A stretch of DNA of 26,637 bases from Verrucomicrobia bacterium UBA1629 (GCA_002321305.1 DCMF01000072.1:1-26637); one strand, 5' to 3'; counted from the first letter of the stretch, positions 14,668 through 24,285 are shown. Numbers and translations are program-made. Notes: a model not told the origin generated them from the sequence alone.

Positions 14668-14696
14668 AGTATATCATTTCTGGGCTGGCTTTTCAA
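14668..14696 (-). promoter_or_regulatory. Promoter of the small basic protein gene, overlapping the ppiC stop
   Basis: TTGAAA (14691-14696), 17-nt spacer, TATACT (14668-14673), with an extended-element TGA (14674-14676) that is also the stop codon of the PPIase gene. Both boxes match the consensus at 5 of 6 positions. Confidence 0.8.
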
Positions 14697-15714
14697 CCGG
14701 CTCGTCCGTCGGCGGCAGGAGCTGCTTGTACTCCTCGGACGCCTCGATCTTCGCCGCCTTGACCTGATCGAGGACGAAGTTCTGCACAAAGGCGCGCTCG
14801 TCCTGATTCTCGAGCATCTTCGTGAGCTGCTCCTTGTCGGGCACGGCCTCGGACTTGACGAGGATGTGGCTCGCCTGCACCTTCTCGGGCGTCGCGGGCG
14901 TCTCGCCCTTCGCCTCGACGGCCGGCGTCTTCTTCGTCACGAGGATGAGGTGATGGCCGAACTGCGTCTTGACGGGTTCGGAGACCTTTCCGACGGGCAG
15001 CTTGAACGCGACCTCGTCAAACTCCTTGACCATCTGGCCATGGGTGAACTCGCCGAGGTCGCCGCCCTTCGCGGAGGACGGGCACGCCGAGTTGGCCTTG
15101 GCGAGTTCGGCAAACTTCGCCGCGACATCCTTCGCGGGCGTCTTGTCGAGCTCGGCCTTGAAGCCCCTGATCTTCGCGAGCGCGTCCGCCTCGGACGCCG
15201 CCGCCTTGTCGATCCGCTTCTGCGCCTCGGCCGCATAGTCCTTCTTCGCCTTCTTCGCCTGGTGGCTCTTCACCATCTTGTCGATGAGGATGCCGTTCTC
15301 GAACTCCGCGCGGGCGCGGGCCTCGCCGAGCGGGAACTTCCGGAAGTAGTCGTCGATCGACTTCGGCGCGTCGGGCATGTTCGACGTCGCCTTCAGGAAC
15401 TCGGACTCGCGCGCCTTGCGGTCCTCGTCCGTCACGGCAAAGCCCTCGGCCTTCGCCTTCGCGACCAGGACGTTCTCGACGATGAAGCTCTGCGCGAGCT
15501 GGTTGCCGAACATCTGTCGCGCGTACGCGAGCTGGTTCGAGGAGATCCTGTCGCCCTGCGCGGCGATGATCTTCTCCACGTCGGACGCGATCTGCGCCTT
15601 CGTCAGCGTCAGGCCGTTCACCGTCAGGGCCGGCTCGTCCCCGGACTTCTGCGTGCACCCAACCGCCACCGCGCCGGCCAGAAGCGCAGCGCCCATCATC
15701 TTCATGTTCATCAT
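14674..15714 (-). CDS. Parvulin-type peptidyl-prolyl isomerase lipoprotein (PpiC/PrsA/SurA-like)
   Basis: The 346-residue product has a lipoprotein signal ending AGAVAVGC, with the lipid-attachment Cys at ~20. It is followed by a SurA-like helical N-terminal part (LTLTKAQIASDVEKII onward). The parvulin domain is in the middle, about residues 200-260: GGDLGEFTHGQMVKEFDEVA then FGHHLILVTKK. A later QASHILVKSEA segment looks like the start of a second, degenerate parvulin unit. It should fold outer-membrane or secreted proteins. The start cluster MMNMKMM leaves the exact ATG uncertain. A promoter inside the 3' end of recO serves it. Confidence 0.88.
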   Translation of the reverse strand: MMNMKMMGAALLAGAVAVGCTQKSGDEPALTVNGLTLTKAQIASDVEKIIAAQGDRISSNQLAYARQMFGNQLAQSFIVENVLVAKAKAEGFAVTDEDRKARESEFLKATSNMPDAPKSIDDYFRKFPLGEARARAEFENGILIDKMVKSHQAKKAKKDYAAEAQKRIDKAAASEADALAKIRGFKAELDKTPAKDVAAKFAELAKANSACPSSAKGGDLGEFTHGQMVKEFDEVAFKLPVGKVSEPVKTQFGHHLILVTKKTPAVEAKGETPATPEKVQASHILVKSEAVPDKEQLTKMLENQDERAFVQNFVLDQVKAAKIEASEEYKQLLPPTDEPVEKPAQK

Positions 15715-15738
15715 TCTGTCGTTAGCTTTCTTTCGTTT

Positions 15739-16398
15739 TTACGAAATCAACGCAAGGACTGCCCGCCGCACATCGGCAGCACAGTCCAAGTGGAAGTGAT
15801 AGAATACACCAATTACCCGCGCCGCGTCAAGGGGGACCCGCACATTTTTTTCGTTCGGGACGGGATTCCGCAGGTAGGCGGCGACCTCTGCCGAGACGGG
15901 AATCGTCCGCTCGCCACGCAGGCGAAAGCGCCCCGCGTCCGCCTCGATCTCCGGCGAAAGCCCCAGCAGGTGCAGGACGTCGATCTCGAAACGGAGAAGC
16001 CGGTGCACAAGCGAGGCCGCCGGCGCGCGCGCCGCCAGTCCGTCGAGCGCGCCCGACAGGCGCGCGTACCACGCGGCGCAGTCAGGCCCCGCCGGGGCGT
16101 AGTCCGACGCGAGCCGCCGGAAATAGCCCGCGAGCGCAAGCGCGCGGTAGTCGGCGCGCAGACCGTCGCGGCGTTCGAGCGGCGCGCAGTCCCGCAGGGC
16201 GTGCAGGTCGCCGCGCGCGCGGCCGTAGTAGAGGATCTCGCACGTGTAGTTGAGGTCGTACTGCCCCAGGAAGAAGCTCTTCGGGCGCACGGCCCCCCGC
16301 ACGACCGTGCCAACCTTCCCCTGCGGCGTCAGCCACGAGACGACGTGGCTCGTCTGCGACCAGGGGCGTATCGCGAGGCAGACCGCCTCAGACTTCAC
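15739..16398 (-). CDS. recO: DNA repair protein RecO
   Basis: The 219-residue frame starts at GTG 16398: VKSEAVCLAIRPWSQTSHVV, then SWLTPQGKVGTVVRGAVRPK, the typical RecO OB-fold. A helical part with LLRFEIDVLHLLGLSPEIE matches the RecO C-terminal domain. RecO loads RecA on SSB-coated DNA together with RecR. The gene follows the lepA stop by 17 nt. It is slightly shorter than usual (about 240) and the Cys zinc-binding cluster found in many RecO proteins is absent. A TTG start a few codons upstream is possible. The fourth gene of the fba-purM-lepA-recO series. Confidence 0.85.
   Translation of the reverse strand: MKSEAVCLAIRPWSQTSHVVSWLTPQGKVGTVVRGAVRPKSFFLGQYDLNYTCEILYYGRARGDLHALRDCAPLERRDGLRADYRALALAGYFRRLASDYAPAGPDCAAWYARLSGALDGLAARAPAASLVHRLLRFEIDVLHLLGLSPEIEADAGRFRLRGERTIPVSAEVAAYLRNPVPNEKNVRVPLDAARVIGVFYHFHLDCAADVRRAVLALIS
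15801..15830 (-). promoter_or_regulatory. Promoter of the PPIase lipoprotein gene, inside recO
   Basis: TTGACG (15825-15830), 18-nt spacer, TATTCT (15801-15806) on the minus strand, about 85 nt upstream of the PPIase start and within the recO 3' coding end. Confidence 0.55.
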
Positions 16399-16415
16399 CG
16401 TCTCGCCCGCCAAGC

Positions 16416-18227
<1,812 letters not shown>

Positions 18228-18240
18228 CCGCCGCAACCCG

Positions 18241-19290
18241 TCAGTTCGCGTAGGTGACGACGCCCGTGCCCTTGCGGCAGACGCCGATCACGCTGTAGGG
18301 CTGGTGGGCGGCCTTGAGGATGTTCGTCGCCTTCACGAGATCGCGCTTGGCGACGATCACGACGAAGCCGATGCCCATGTTGAACACGCGGTACATCTCG
18401 TCGCGGTCGACCTTGCCCTGGTTCTGGATGAACTTGAAGATCGTCGGCACTTCCCAGGCGCTGCGGTCGATCTCGGCGTTCACCGACTTCGGCAGCACGC
18501 GCGGAATGTTGTCGGGGAAGCCGCCGCCCGTGATGTGCGCCATGCCGTTGACCTTGATCTTCGACATCAGCGCCGAGACGGGACGCAAAAAGCTCTTGTG
18601 AACCGCCAGCAAAGCCTCGCCGAACGTCTGGCTCGTGCCGGGCAGCTTGTCCTGCCAGCTGTACTGGCAGAGGTCGAAGATCACGCGGCGCGCGAGCGAG
18701 AAGCCGTTCGTCTGGAGGCCGCCCGACGGCAGGCCGATGATCACGTCGCCCGCGCGGATCGACTTGCCCGTCACGAGATCCTTCTTCGCGACCGAGCCGA
18801 CGATCGTGCCCACGAGATCGTATTCGCCGACCGGGTAGAGCCCCGGCATCTCGGCCGTCTCGCCGCCGAGGAGGGCCATCTTGTTCTCCTTGCAGGCCTT
18901 GCAGAGGCCGGAGACCACGCTCTTGAAGACGGCGGGATCGACCTTCGCCGTTCCCACGTAGTCCATGAAGAAGAGCGGCTTCGCGCCCTGCACGAGGATG
19001 TCGTTCACGCAGTGGTTCACGATGTCCTGCCCCACGGTGTCGTGCCGGTTCATCATCGCGGCGACCTTCAGCTTCGTGCCGACGCCGTCCGTCGAGGCGA
19101 CGAGGATCTGGTCCTTGCCCGCCGGCACCTTGTGCAGCCCGCCGAACGCGCCGATGCCGCCGATGACGTTCGTCGTCTTCGTCGCGGCGACCATCTGCTT
19201 GATCGCCCCGACGGCGCTCATCTTCACGTCGATGTTCACGCCCGCCTGCGCATACGCGGACTTCCGCTCGCCCTTCAAACCCTTCGCCAT
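18241..19290 (-). CDS. purM: Phosphoribosylformylglycinamidine cyclo-ligase
   Basis: The 349-residue enzyme has AIRS motifs: YAQAGVNIDV (~13-22), LVASTDGVGTKLKVA, DIVNHCVNDILVQGAKPLFFMDY split over ~88-110, LLGGETAEMPG and HITGGGFPDNIPR. It forms aminoimidazole ribonucleotide from FGAM with ATP in purine synthesis. AAGGAG precedes the ATG. A long hairpin lies between fba and purM and no clear promoter is visible, so expression may depend on read-through from fba. lepA follows after 13 nt. Confidence 0.97.
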   Translation of the reverse strand: MAKGLKGERKSAYAQAGVNIDVKMSAVGAIKQMVAATKTTNVIGGIGAFGGLHKVPAGKDQILVASTDGVGTKLKVAAMMNRHDTVGQDIVNHCVNDILVQGAKPLFFMDYVGTAKVDPAVFKSVVSGLCKACKENKMALLGGETAEMPGLYPVGEYDLVGTIVGSVAKKDLVTGKSIRAGDVIIGLPSGGLQTNGFSLARRVIFDLCQYSWQDKLPGTSQTFGEALLAVHKSFLRPVSALMSKIKVNGMAHITGGGFPDNIPRVLPKSVNAEIDRSAWEVPTIFKFIQNQGKVDRDEMYRVFNMGIGFVVIVAKRDLVKATNILKAAHQPYSVIGVCRKGTGVVTYAN

Positions 19291-19347
19291 GACAGGGACT
19301 CCTTAAACTTTCTCTTGAATTGAAATCAACTGCATCTGAAACAGGAC

Positions 19348-19382
19348 ACGAAGGGCGCGTGTCGTTCGCACGCGCCCTTCGT
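19348..19382. terminator. Perfect 14-bp stem-loop between fba and purM
   Basis: ACGAAGGGCGCGTG (19348-19361) pairs perfectly with CACGCGCCCTTCGT (19369-19382) across a 7-nt loop. The following minus-strand bases (GTCCTGTTTC) form only a weak T-tract. It may be an inefficient terminator or a processing site that sets the fba to purM ratio. Confidence 0.5.
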
Positions 19383-19396
19383 TCCTGCCTTCGCTC

Positions 19397-20395
19397 TTAG
19401 AGCTTGTCGTTGGAACCGAGCACGTTCACGATCTTGTGGATGTAGAGCTTCTTCATCTCCTCGCGCGCCGGCGAGAGGTACTGGCGCGGATCGAACTGCT
19501 CCGGATGCTCCGCGAAGTGCTTGCGGATCGCCGCCGTCATCGCCAGGCGCGAGTCGCTGTCGATGTTGATCTTGCACACGGCGCTCTTCGCGGCCTCGCG
19601 CAGCTGCTCCTCCGGGATGCCCACCGCGTCCGGCAGCTTGCCGCCGAACTTGTTGATGATGTCGACGTACTCCTGCGGGACGCTGGACGAGCCGTGGAGG
19701 ACGATCGGGAAGCCCGGCAGCTTCTGCTCGACGGCCTTCAGCACGTCGAACGCGAGCGGCGGCGGGATCAGCTTGCCCGTCTTGGGGTCGCGCGTGCACT
19801 GCTCGGGCTTGAACTTGTAGGCGCCGTGCGAGGTGCCGATCGAGATCGCGAGCGAATCGCAGCCCGTCTTCGTCGCGAACTCCACGACTTCCTCGGGCTT
19901 CGTGTAGTGGCTCTCCTCGGCCGCCACCTCGTCCTCCACGCCGGCGAGCACGCCGAGCTCGGCCTCGACCGTCACGTCGTGCTGGTGGGCGTACTCGACG
20001 ACCTTCTTCGTGAGGGCGATGTTCTCCTCGAACGGAAGCGAGGAGCCGTCGATCATGACCGACGAGAACCCGCTGTCGATGCAGCTCTTGCACGTCTCGA
20101 AGCTGTCGCCGTGGTCGAGGTGGAGGACGATCTGCGGATGCGCGCAGCCCAGCTCCTTGGCGTATTCGACCGCGCCCTGCGCCATGTAGCGGAGAATCGT
20201 CGGGTTCGCGTACTTGCGCGCGCCCTTGGAGACCTGCATGATGACGGGCGACTTCGTCTCGACCGCCGCCTGGACGATGGCCTGCATCTGCTCCATCGTG
20301 TTGAAGTTGAACGCCGGGATGGCGTACCCGCCCTTGACGGCCTTCGCGAACATCTCCTTCGTGTTCACGAGACCAAGCTCCTTGTAGCTGACCAT
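19397..20395 (-). CDS. fba: Class II fructose-1,6-bisphosphate aldolase
   Basis: The 332-residue protein has class II aldolase features: GYAIPAFNFNTMEQMQAIVQ (~23-42), VLHLDHGDSFETC with zinc His, VEAELGVLAGVEDE, AISIGTSHGAYKF and PIVLHGSSSVPQEYV. It cleaves fructose 1,6-bisphosphate in glycolysis and gluconeogenesis using a divalent metal. ATG 20395 is preceded by AGGAG. It has an extended -10 promoter and a predicted stem-loop at the 5' end of the mRNA. A long hairpin follows the stop. Confidence 0.97.
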   Translation of the reverse strand: MVSYKELGLVNTKEMFAKAVKGGYAIPAFNFNTMEQMQAIVQAAVETKSPVIMQVSKGARKYANPTILRYMAQGAVEYAKELGCAHPQIVLHLDHGDSFETCKSCIDSGFSSVMIDGSSLPFEENIALTKKVVEYAHQHDVTVEAELGVLAGVEDEVAAEESHYTKPEEVVEFATKTGCDSLAISIGTSHGAYKFKPEQCTRDPKTGKLIPPPLAFDVLKAVEQKLPGFPIVLHGSSSVPQEYVDIINKFGGKLPDAVGIPEEQLREAAKSAVCKINIDSDSRLAMTAAIRKHFAEHPEQFDPRQYLSPAREEMKKLYIHKIVNVLGSNDKL

Positions 20396-20415
20396 TTTCT
20401 TTGCTCCTGTTTGTT

Positions 20416-20436
20416 TTTCGGGCTTTCGCCCTGAAA
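20416..20436 (-). promoter_or_regulatory. Predicted 5'-terminal hairpin of the fba mRNA
   Basis: Minus-strand RNA reads UUUC-A-GGGC-GAAA-GCCC-GAAA: an 8-bp stem with one bulged A and a GNRA tetraloop. It begins within a few nt of the predicted transcription start and ends about 25 nt before the ribosome site, the placement of known 5' mRNA stabilisers. Confidence 0.5.
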
Positions 20437-20445
20437 TTTTCGCGT

Positions 20446-20454
20446 ATTATATCA
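20446..20454 (-). promoter_or_regulatory. Extended -10 promoter of fba
   Basis: The minus strand reads TGATATAAT followed by ACGCG, as at the thrH and ilvE promoters. A weak TTCACA lies at a long 19-nt spacing. Confidence 0.7.
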
Positions 20455-20483
20455 AAAAACGGCGAATCCGTGTGAACGAATCG

Positions 20484-21662
20484 TCAGACGGGCGTTTTCG
20501 CGGCCACGGCGACCGCACGCCGCACGTAGCCGTCGTAGATGCGCATCGCGTCAAAGGCCTCTTCGCACATCCGCCGCGACGCCCCGCGCTCCAGCGACGC
20601 CGCACGCCGCACGGCGCCCACGAACGAATCCGCGTCGCACGCCCGGTACGCGACGCCGCAGCGGTACCGCACGAGCAGATCCGTCGACTCGCCGCCAAGC
20701 GACGAGACGATGGGAAGCCCCGCCCGCGCGTAGTCGCAGAACTTGTAGGGCACGCCAACCCAGCTGTCCGCCGCCATCGGGATGACGCCGACGTCCGCCG
20801 CCGCGAGCAGCGTCTGCAGGTCGGCCTCGGACAGCAGGCCGTGCGCCCGCACGCGCGGACAGTCGCAGGCGAACGCGCCGAACCCCGCGACGTCCAGTTC
20901 CAGCTCCGGGTGCGCCCGCACCGCCGCGACGACCGTCGCGAGGTCATAGGTGCGGCCCAGGTTGCCCGCGTAGACGAGACGAAGCGTGGCTTTTGGGATG
21001 CCGAGATTCGGACATGAGAGACGCGAGGGGCGTGGGGGACTCGAGAAATCGCAAGTGCCAAGTTCGATTCCGTGATACGCCAAACGGTAGTCGGCGCGGC
21101 CCGTCAGCTCGCGATAGCGCGCGCAGACGCCCGTCACGAGATCCGCCGCGCGGTAGAGCCGCCGCGCCTTCCGCCGCAGCGGGGCGAGCGCGAGGCGCGC
21201 CAAGCCACGCAACGGCGGCGGCACAAGGCGCTCGAACGTCTCCGGCCAGGCGTCCATCACGTCGAGGACGACACGCGCCCCGAAGTGACGCCCCAGCGCG
21301 AGCGCCGCGTCGGCCGCCGACAGCGTGGGCATCGAGGTGACAATCAGGTCGGGCGCCTCGACGCCCGGCGCCGTCGCGAGACGCCGCCACGCGCGGGCGT
21401 AGGCCACGTGGCTTCTGACGCGCGCCCAGCTGACGTTGCGCGCATAGGGCCGCGTCGGAATCAGGCGAACGTCGAACGCGGCGCCGGCGGACGGGTCGCC
21501 GACGAACCGGCGCGGCGCCTTCGTCGCATGGCTGAAGTCGCTCGTCCAGAACGTGACGCGGTGGCCGGCGCGGACGAACGCCTCGCACATCAGCCAGAAC
21601 CGCATCTTGCGCGAACCCTCGCCCGGCAGGCTGTCGAACGGATTCTGGACCCAGACGACCAT
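20484..21662 (-). CDS. Glycosyltransferase, GT4/GT-B-like
   Basis: The 392-residue protein starts MVVWVQNPFDSLPGEGSRKM and has a two-domain GT-B layout. The N-terminal half has HRVTFWTSDFSHATKAPRR and VVLDVMDAWPETFERL. The C-terminal half has LRLVYAGNLGRTYDLATVV, DVGVIPMAADSWVGVPYKF and DYARAGLPIVSSLGGES. These are features of family 4 glycosyltransferases that use nucleotide sugars to build surface glycans. It follows rbfA by 17 nt. The linker around residues 222-245 (SSPPRPSRLSCPNLGIP) looks like an unusual insert of repeat-like DNA. The acceptor is unknown. Confidence 0.8.
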   Translation of the reverse strand: MVVWVQNPFDSLPGEGSRKMRFWLMCEAFVRAGHRVTFWTSDFSHATKAPRRFVGDPSAGAAFDVRLIPTRPYARNVSWARVRSHVAYARAWRRLATAPGVEAPDLIVTSMPTLSAADAALALGRHFGARVVLDVMDAWPETFERLVPPPLRGLARLALAPLRRKARRLYRAADLVTGVCARYRELTGRADYRLAYHGIELGTCDFSSPPRPSRLSCPNLGIPKATLRLVYAGNLGRTYDLATVVAAVRAHPELELDVAGFGAFACDCPRVRAHGLLSEADLQTLLAAADVGVIPMAADSWVGVPYKFCDYARAGLPIVSSLGGESTDLLVRYRCGVAYRACDADSFVGAVRRAASLERGASRRMCEEAFDAMRIYDGYVRRAVAVAAKTPV

Positions 21663-21679
21663 CTTGCGCGGCGCGCGGA

Positions 21680-22030
21680 TCAGGCGTTCGGCAGGCTGTT
21701 CAGGATCGCCAGCACCTCGTCGCCCTTCTCCAGCGAGAGGTCGAGCACGAAGGTGAGGCGCGGCGTGAACTTCAGGCGCACCTCGCGGTTGATGATCGCC
21801 TGGAACTTGCGCGCGTTGTGCTTCAGGTGCTGAAGCGCCGTCTTCTTCAGCGCGTCGTCCCCGAAGACCGAGACGCGCACCGTCGCGTCGCGCAGGTCCT
21901 TGCCGCACGCGACGCCCGTGACGGTGACGAGCCCCGGCGCGACCGTGTCGCCCTGCATCACCGTGAACATGCTCTCGGCGATGACGCGCTTCAGGAGCGA
22001 ATTGATTCTTTCAAGTCTGTCTACTGCCAT
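21680..22030 (-). CDS. rbfA: Ribosome-binding factor A
   Basis: The 116-residue protein starts MAVDRLERINSLLKRVIAES and has the KH-like RbfA pattern: VTVTGVACGKDLRDATVRVS (~36-55), HLKHNARKFQAIINREVRLK (68-87) and TPRLTFVLDLSLEKGDEV. It binds the 30S subunit to help 16S rRNA 5'-end maturation and cold adaptation. The ATG sits only about 5 nt after the predicted transcription start and has no Shine-Dalgarno sequence. The glycosyltransferase gene follows. Confidence 0.9.
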   Translation of the reverse strand: MAVDRLERINSLLKRVIAESMFTVMQGDTVAPGLVTVTGVACGKDLRDATVRVSVFGDDALKKTALQHLKHNARKFQAIINREVRLKFTPRLTFVLDLSLEKGDEVLAILNSLPNA

Positions 22031-22041
22031 AACGGAACGAG

Positions 22042-22070
22042 ATTATAGCAAATGCGCGAAGTCCTGGCAA
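22042..22070 (-). promoter_or_regulatory. Promoter of rbfA
   Basis: TTGCCA (22065-22070), 17-nt spacer, TATAAT (22042-22047) with extended element TGC. The predicted start site lies about 5 nt before the rbfA ATG. Confidence 0.8.
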
Positions 22071-22116
22071 AGGGCCGACGCCGGAACCCGGGGGGCGTCC
22101 GGCGCGGCGGCGCACG

Positions 22117-22851
22117 CTACGCCTTCATGAACCGCTCGACGAGCGCGCTGCCGATCACGAAGCCGTCGCAGTGCGCGGCGATCTGCGCGCCCTCCTCCGG
22201 CGTGCGGATGCCGAAGCCCGCCACGACCGGGACGTTCACGAGCCGCTTGATCTCCGTCAGGCGCGACGCGAGCTCCGGCGGCAGGGCGGTGCGCTGGCCC
22301 GTCGTGCCCTTCACCGTCACGGCGTAGAGGAACGAGTCCTCGAGCCCCTTCGCGCTCGCCCGGATCCGGTCCGGACCCGTCGTCGGCGCGATCAGCGGCA
22401 CGAACGTGAGTCCCGCCGGCTTCAGCACGTCAAGGAGCTCGTCGCGCTCCTCCAGCGGCAGGTCGACGACCAGCACGGCGTCCACGCCGCGCGCCGCCGC
22501 CGCGTCCGCGAACCGCTTGAGGCCGTAGCTGAAGATGATGTTGTAGTAGGTGAAGATCACGATCGGCGTGTCGGGATGGCGCGCACGGAGGGCGGGCACG
22601 CCCGCGAGAACGTCGTCCAGCGTGACGCCGTTCGCGAGCGCCTTCTGCGCCGCCGCGCGGATGACCGCGCCGTCCGCCACGGGGTCGGAGAACGGCACGC
22701 CGAGCTCCAGGATGTCCACGCCCTCGCCGAGGAGCGTCTCCACGGCCTGAAAGCTCTTCTCCAGCGTCGGCGCGCCCATCGTGAGGTAGGCGACATACGC
22801 CGCCTTGCCCTCGGCCTTGCACCGCGCAAATGTCTTCTGAATGCGATTCAT
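22117..22851 (-). CDS. trpA: Tryptophan synthase alpha subunit
   Basis: The 244-residue protein has ILELGVPFSDPVADGAVI (~47-64) with catalytic Glu and Asp, IVIFTYYNIIFSYGLKRF, DAVLVVDLPLEE, PLIAPTT, and VPVVAGFGI near the C-terminus. It cleaves indole-3-glycerol phosphate to indole, which passes to TrpB. ATG 22851 has AAAGGAA upstream and lies 45 nt after trpB. It is slightly shorter than the typical 260-270 residues but keeps all key motifs. Confidence 0.97.
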   Translation of the reverse strand: MNRIQKTFARCKAEGKAAYVAYLTMGAPTLEKSFQAVETLLGEGVDILELGVPFSDPVADGAVIRAAAQKALANGVTLDDVLAGVPALRARHPDTPIVIFTYYNIIFSYGLKRFADAAAARGVDAVLVVDLPLEERDELLDVLKPAGLTFVPLIAPTTGPDRIRASAKGLEDSFLYAVTVKGTTGQRTALPPELASRLTEIKRLVNVPVVAGFGIRTPEEGAQIAAHCDGFVIGSALVERFMKA

Positions 22852-22896
22852 CTTTGAATTCCTTTCCTTGGCTGTTTGACTTGAGCGACCGGTGGG

Positions 22897-24108
22897 TCAC
22901 GAGAGACGTGAGGCGGTTTCGCCGGCGGCGCTCCGCGCGTGTTCCCTCTTGTACCTCTCCACGCTGTCCATGTCCTTGTCGCCGCGGCCGGAGAGGTTGA
23001 CGAGCAGGATCGCCTCCTTCGGCAGCTTCGGCGCGCGCTTGATCGCCTCGGCGACGGCGTGGCTCGACTCCAGCGCGGGGATGATGCCCTCGTAGCGGCA
23101 GAGCGCGTCGAACGCGGCAATCGCCTCGTCGTCGTCGATGGTCACGTATTGCGCGCGCCCCGTGTCCGCGAGATAGGCGTGCTCCGGCCCGACGCCGGGG
23201 TAGTCCAGCCCCGCCGAGACGGAGTACGTGTCGACGATCTGGCCGGACGGCGTCTGCAGGAGGTACGACTTCGAGCCGTGCAGGACGCCGATGCGCCCGC
23301 CGTTGATGCTCGCGGCGTGCTCGCCCGTCGCGAGGCCCTTGCCGCCCGCCTCGACGCCGACGAGCTTCACGGACGGATCCTTGAGAAAGCCCGCGAAAAG
23401 CCCCATCGCGTTCGAGCCGCCGCCCACGCAGGCGATGGCCTGGTCGGGCAGCTTGCCGTACTCCTTCAGGCACTGACGCCGCGCCTCCTTGCCGATGACG
23501 CTCTGGAAGTCGCGCACCATCGCCGGATACGGCGCCGGGCCCGCCACCGTGCCGATCACGTAGAACGTGTCGTCGCAGTTCGCCGTCCAGTCGCGGATGG
23601 CCTCGTTCATCGCGTCCTTCAGCGTCGCGCTGCCCTCGCTCACGGCGCGGACCTTCGCGCCGAGCATCTTCATGCGCGAGACGTTCGGCGCCTGCCGCGC
23701 GACGTCGATTGCGCCCATGAAGACCTCGCACTCCATGCCGAAGAGCGCGGCCACGGTCGCCGTCGCGACGCCGTGCATGCCCGCGCCCGTCTCGGCGATG
23801 AGCCGCCTCTTGCCCATCCGCCGCGCGAGCAGCGCCTGGCCGATCGTGTTGTTCACCTTGTGCGCGCCGGTGTGGTTCAGGTCCTCGCGCTTGAGGACGA
23901 TCCGCGCGCCGCCGAGGTGCTCCGAGAGCCGCCGCGCGTAGGTGAGCGGACTCTCCCGCCCGACGTAGTGCGTGAGGATGTCGTTGAGTTCGGCCTTGAA
24001 CGCCGGATCGCGCTTCGCCTCGGCATAGGCCTGTTCGAGTTCGTGCAGCGGCGTCATCAGCGTTTCCGCGACGTACTGCCCGCCATAGATTCCGTAGTGT
24101 GTTTTCAT
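22897..24108 (-). CDS. trpB: Tryptophan synthase beta subunit
   Basis: The 403-residue protein starts MKTHYGIYGGQYVAETLMTP and has the PLP-lysine motif LNHTGAHKVNNTIGQALLA, ETGAGMHGVATATV, CVGGGSNAMGLFAGF and SAGLDYPGVGPEHAYL. It joins indole and serine to make tryptophan. AAGGAG lies 6 nt before ATG 24108; a TTG reading 21 nt upstream is less likely. The last ~14 residues (after KREHA) extend beyond the normal end and lie in DNA resembling an intergenic repeat. The spacer to trpC is repeat-rich. Confidence 0.97.
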   Translation of the reverse strand: MKTHYGIYGGQYVAETLMTPLHELEQAYAEAKRDPAFKAELNDILTHYVGRESPLTYARRLSEHLGGARIVLKREDLNHTGAHKVNNTIGQALLARRMGKRRLIAETGAGMHGVATATVAALFGMECEVFMGAIDVARQAPNVSRMKMLGAKVRAVSEGSATLKDAMNEAIRDWTANCDDTFYVIGTVAGPAPYPAMVRDFQSVIGKEARRQCLKEYGKLPDQAIACVGGGSNAMGLFAGFLKDPSVKLVGVEAGGKGLATGEHAASINGGRIGVLHGSKSYLLQTPSGQIVDTYSVSAGLDYPGVGPEHAYLADTGRAQYVTIDDDEAIAAFDALCRYEGIIPALESSHAVAEAIKRAPKLPKEAILLVNLSGRGDKDMDSVERYKREHARSAAGETASRLS

Positions 24109-24129
24109 GGTTTTCTCCTTGGGGTTCAA

Positions 24130-24285
24130 AATCTGTTCGCTGTCCGCCTGTCTCGCCTGTCCTTCGTCGGCCGTCCTTCGTCGGCTGTCGTCCTGGAGAT
24201 TTCAGGACAAAGGACACAAGACAAAGGACAAACGGGGGTTATTCTCTCATTCGATTATTCGACACATTCGATTATTCGATCATTT
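24130..24285. repeat. Direct-repeat region between trpC and trpB
   Basis: CATTCGATTATTCGA occurs at 24248-24262 and again at 24265-24279 (17-bp period), the second copy overlapping the trpC stop codon. Farther on come imperfect AAGGACA-type and CCTTCGTCGG repeats (24160-24235). No leader peptide with Trp codons is visible, so this does not look like a classic trp attenuator. Confidence 0.6.

Noticed and set aside
24109..24271. trp attenuator leader
   Set aside because: No short open frame with Trp codons and no alternative terminator with a T-run is visible; the spacer is inside the operon rather than at its head.
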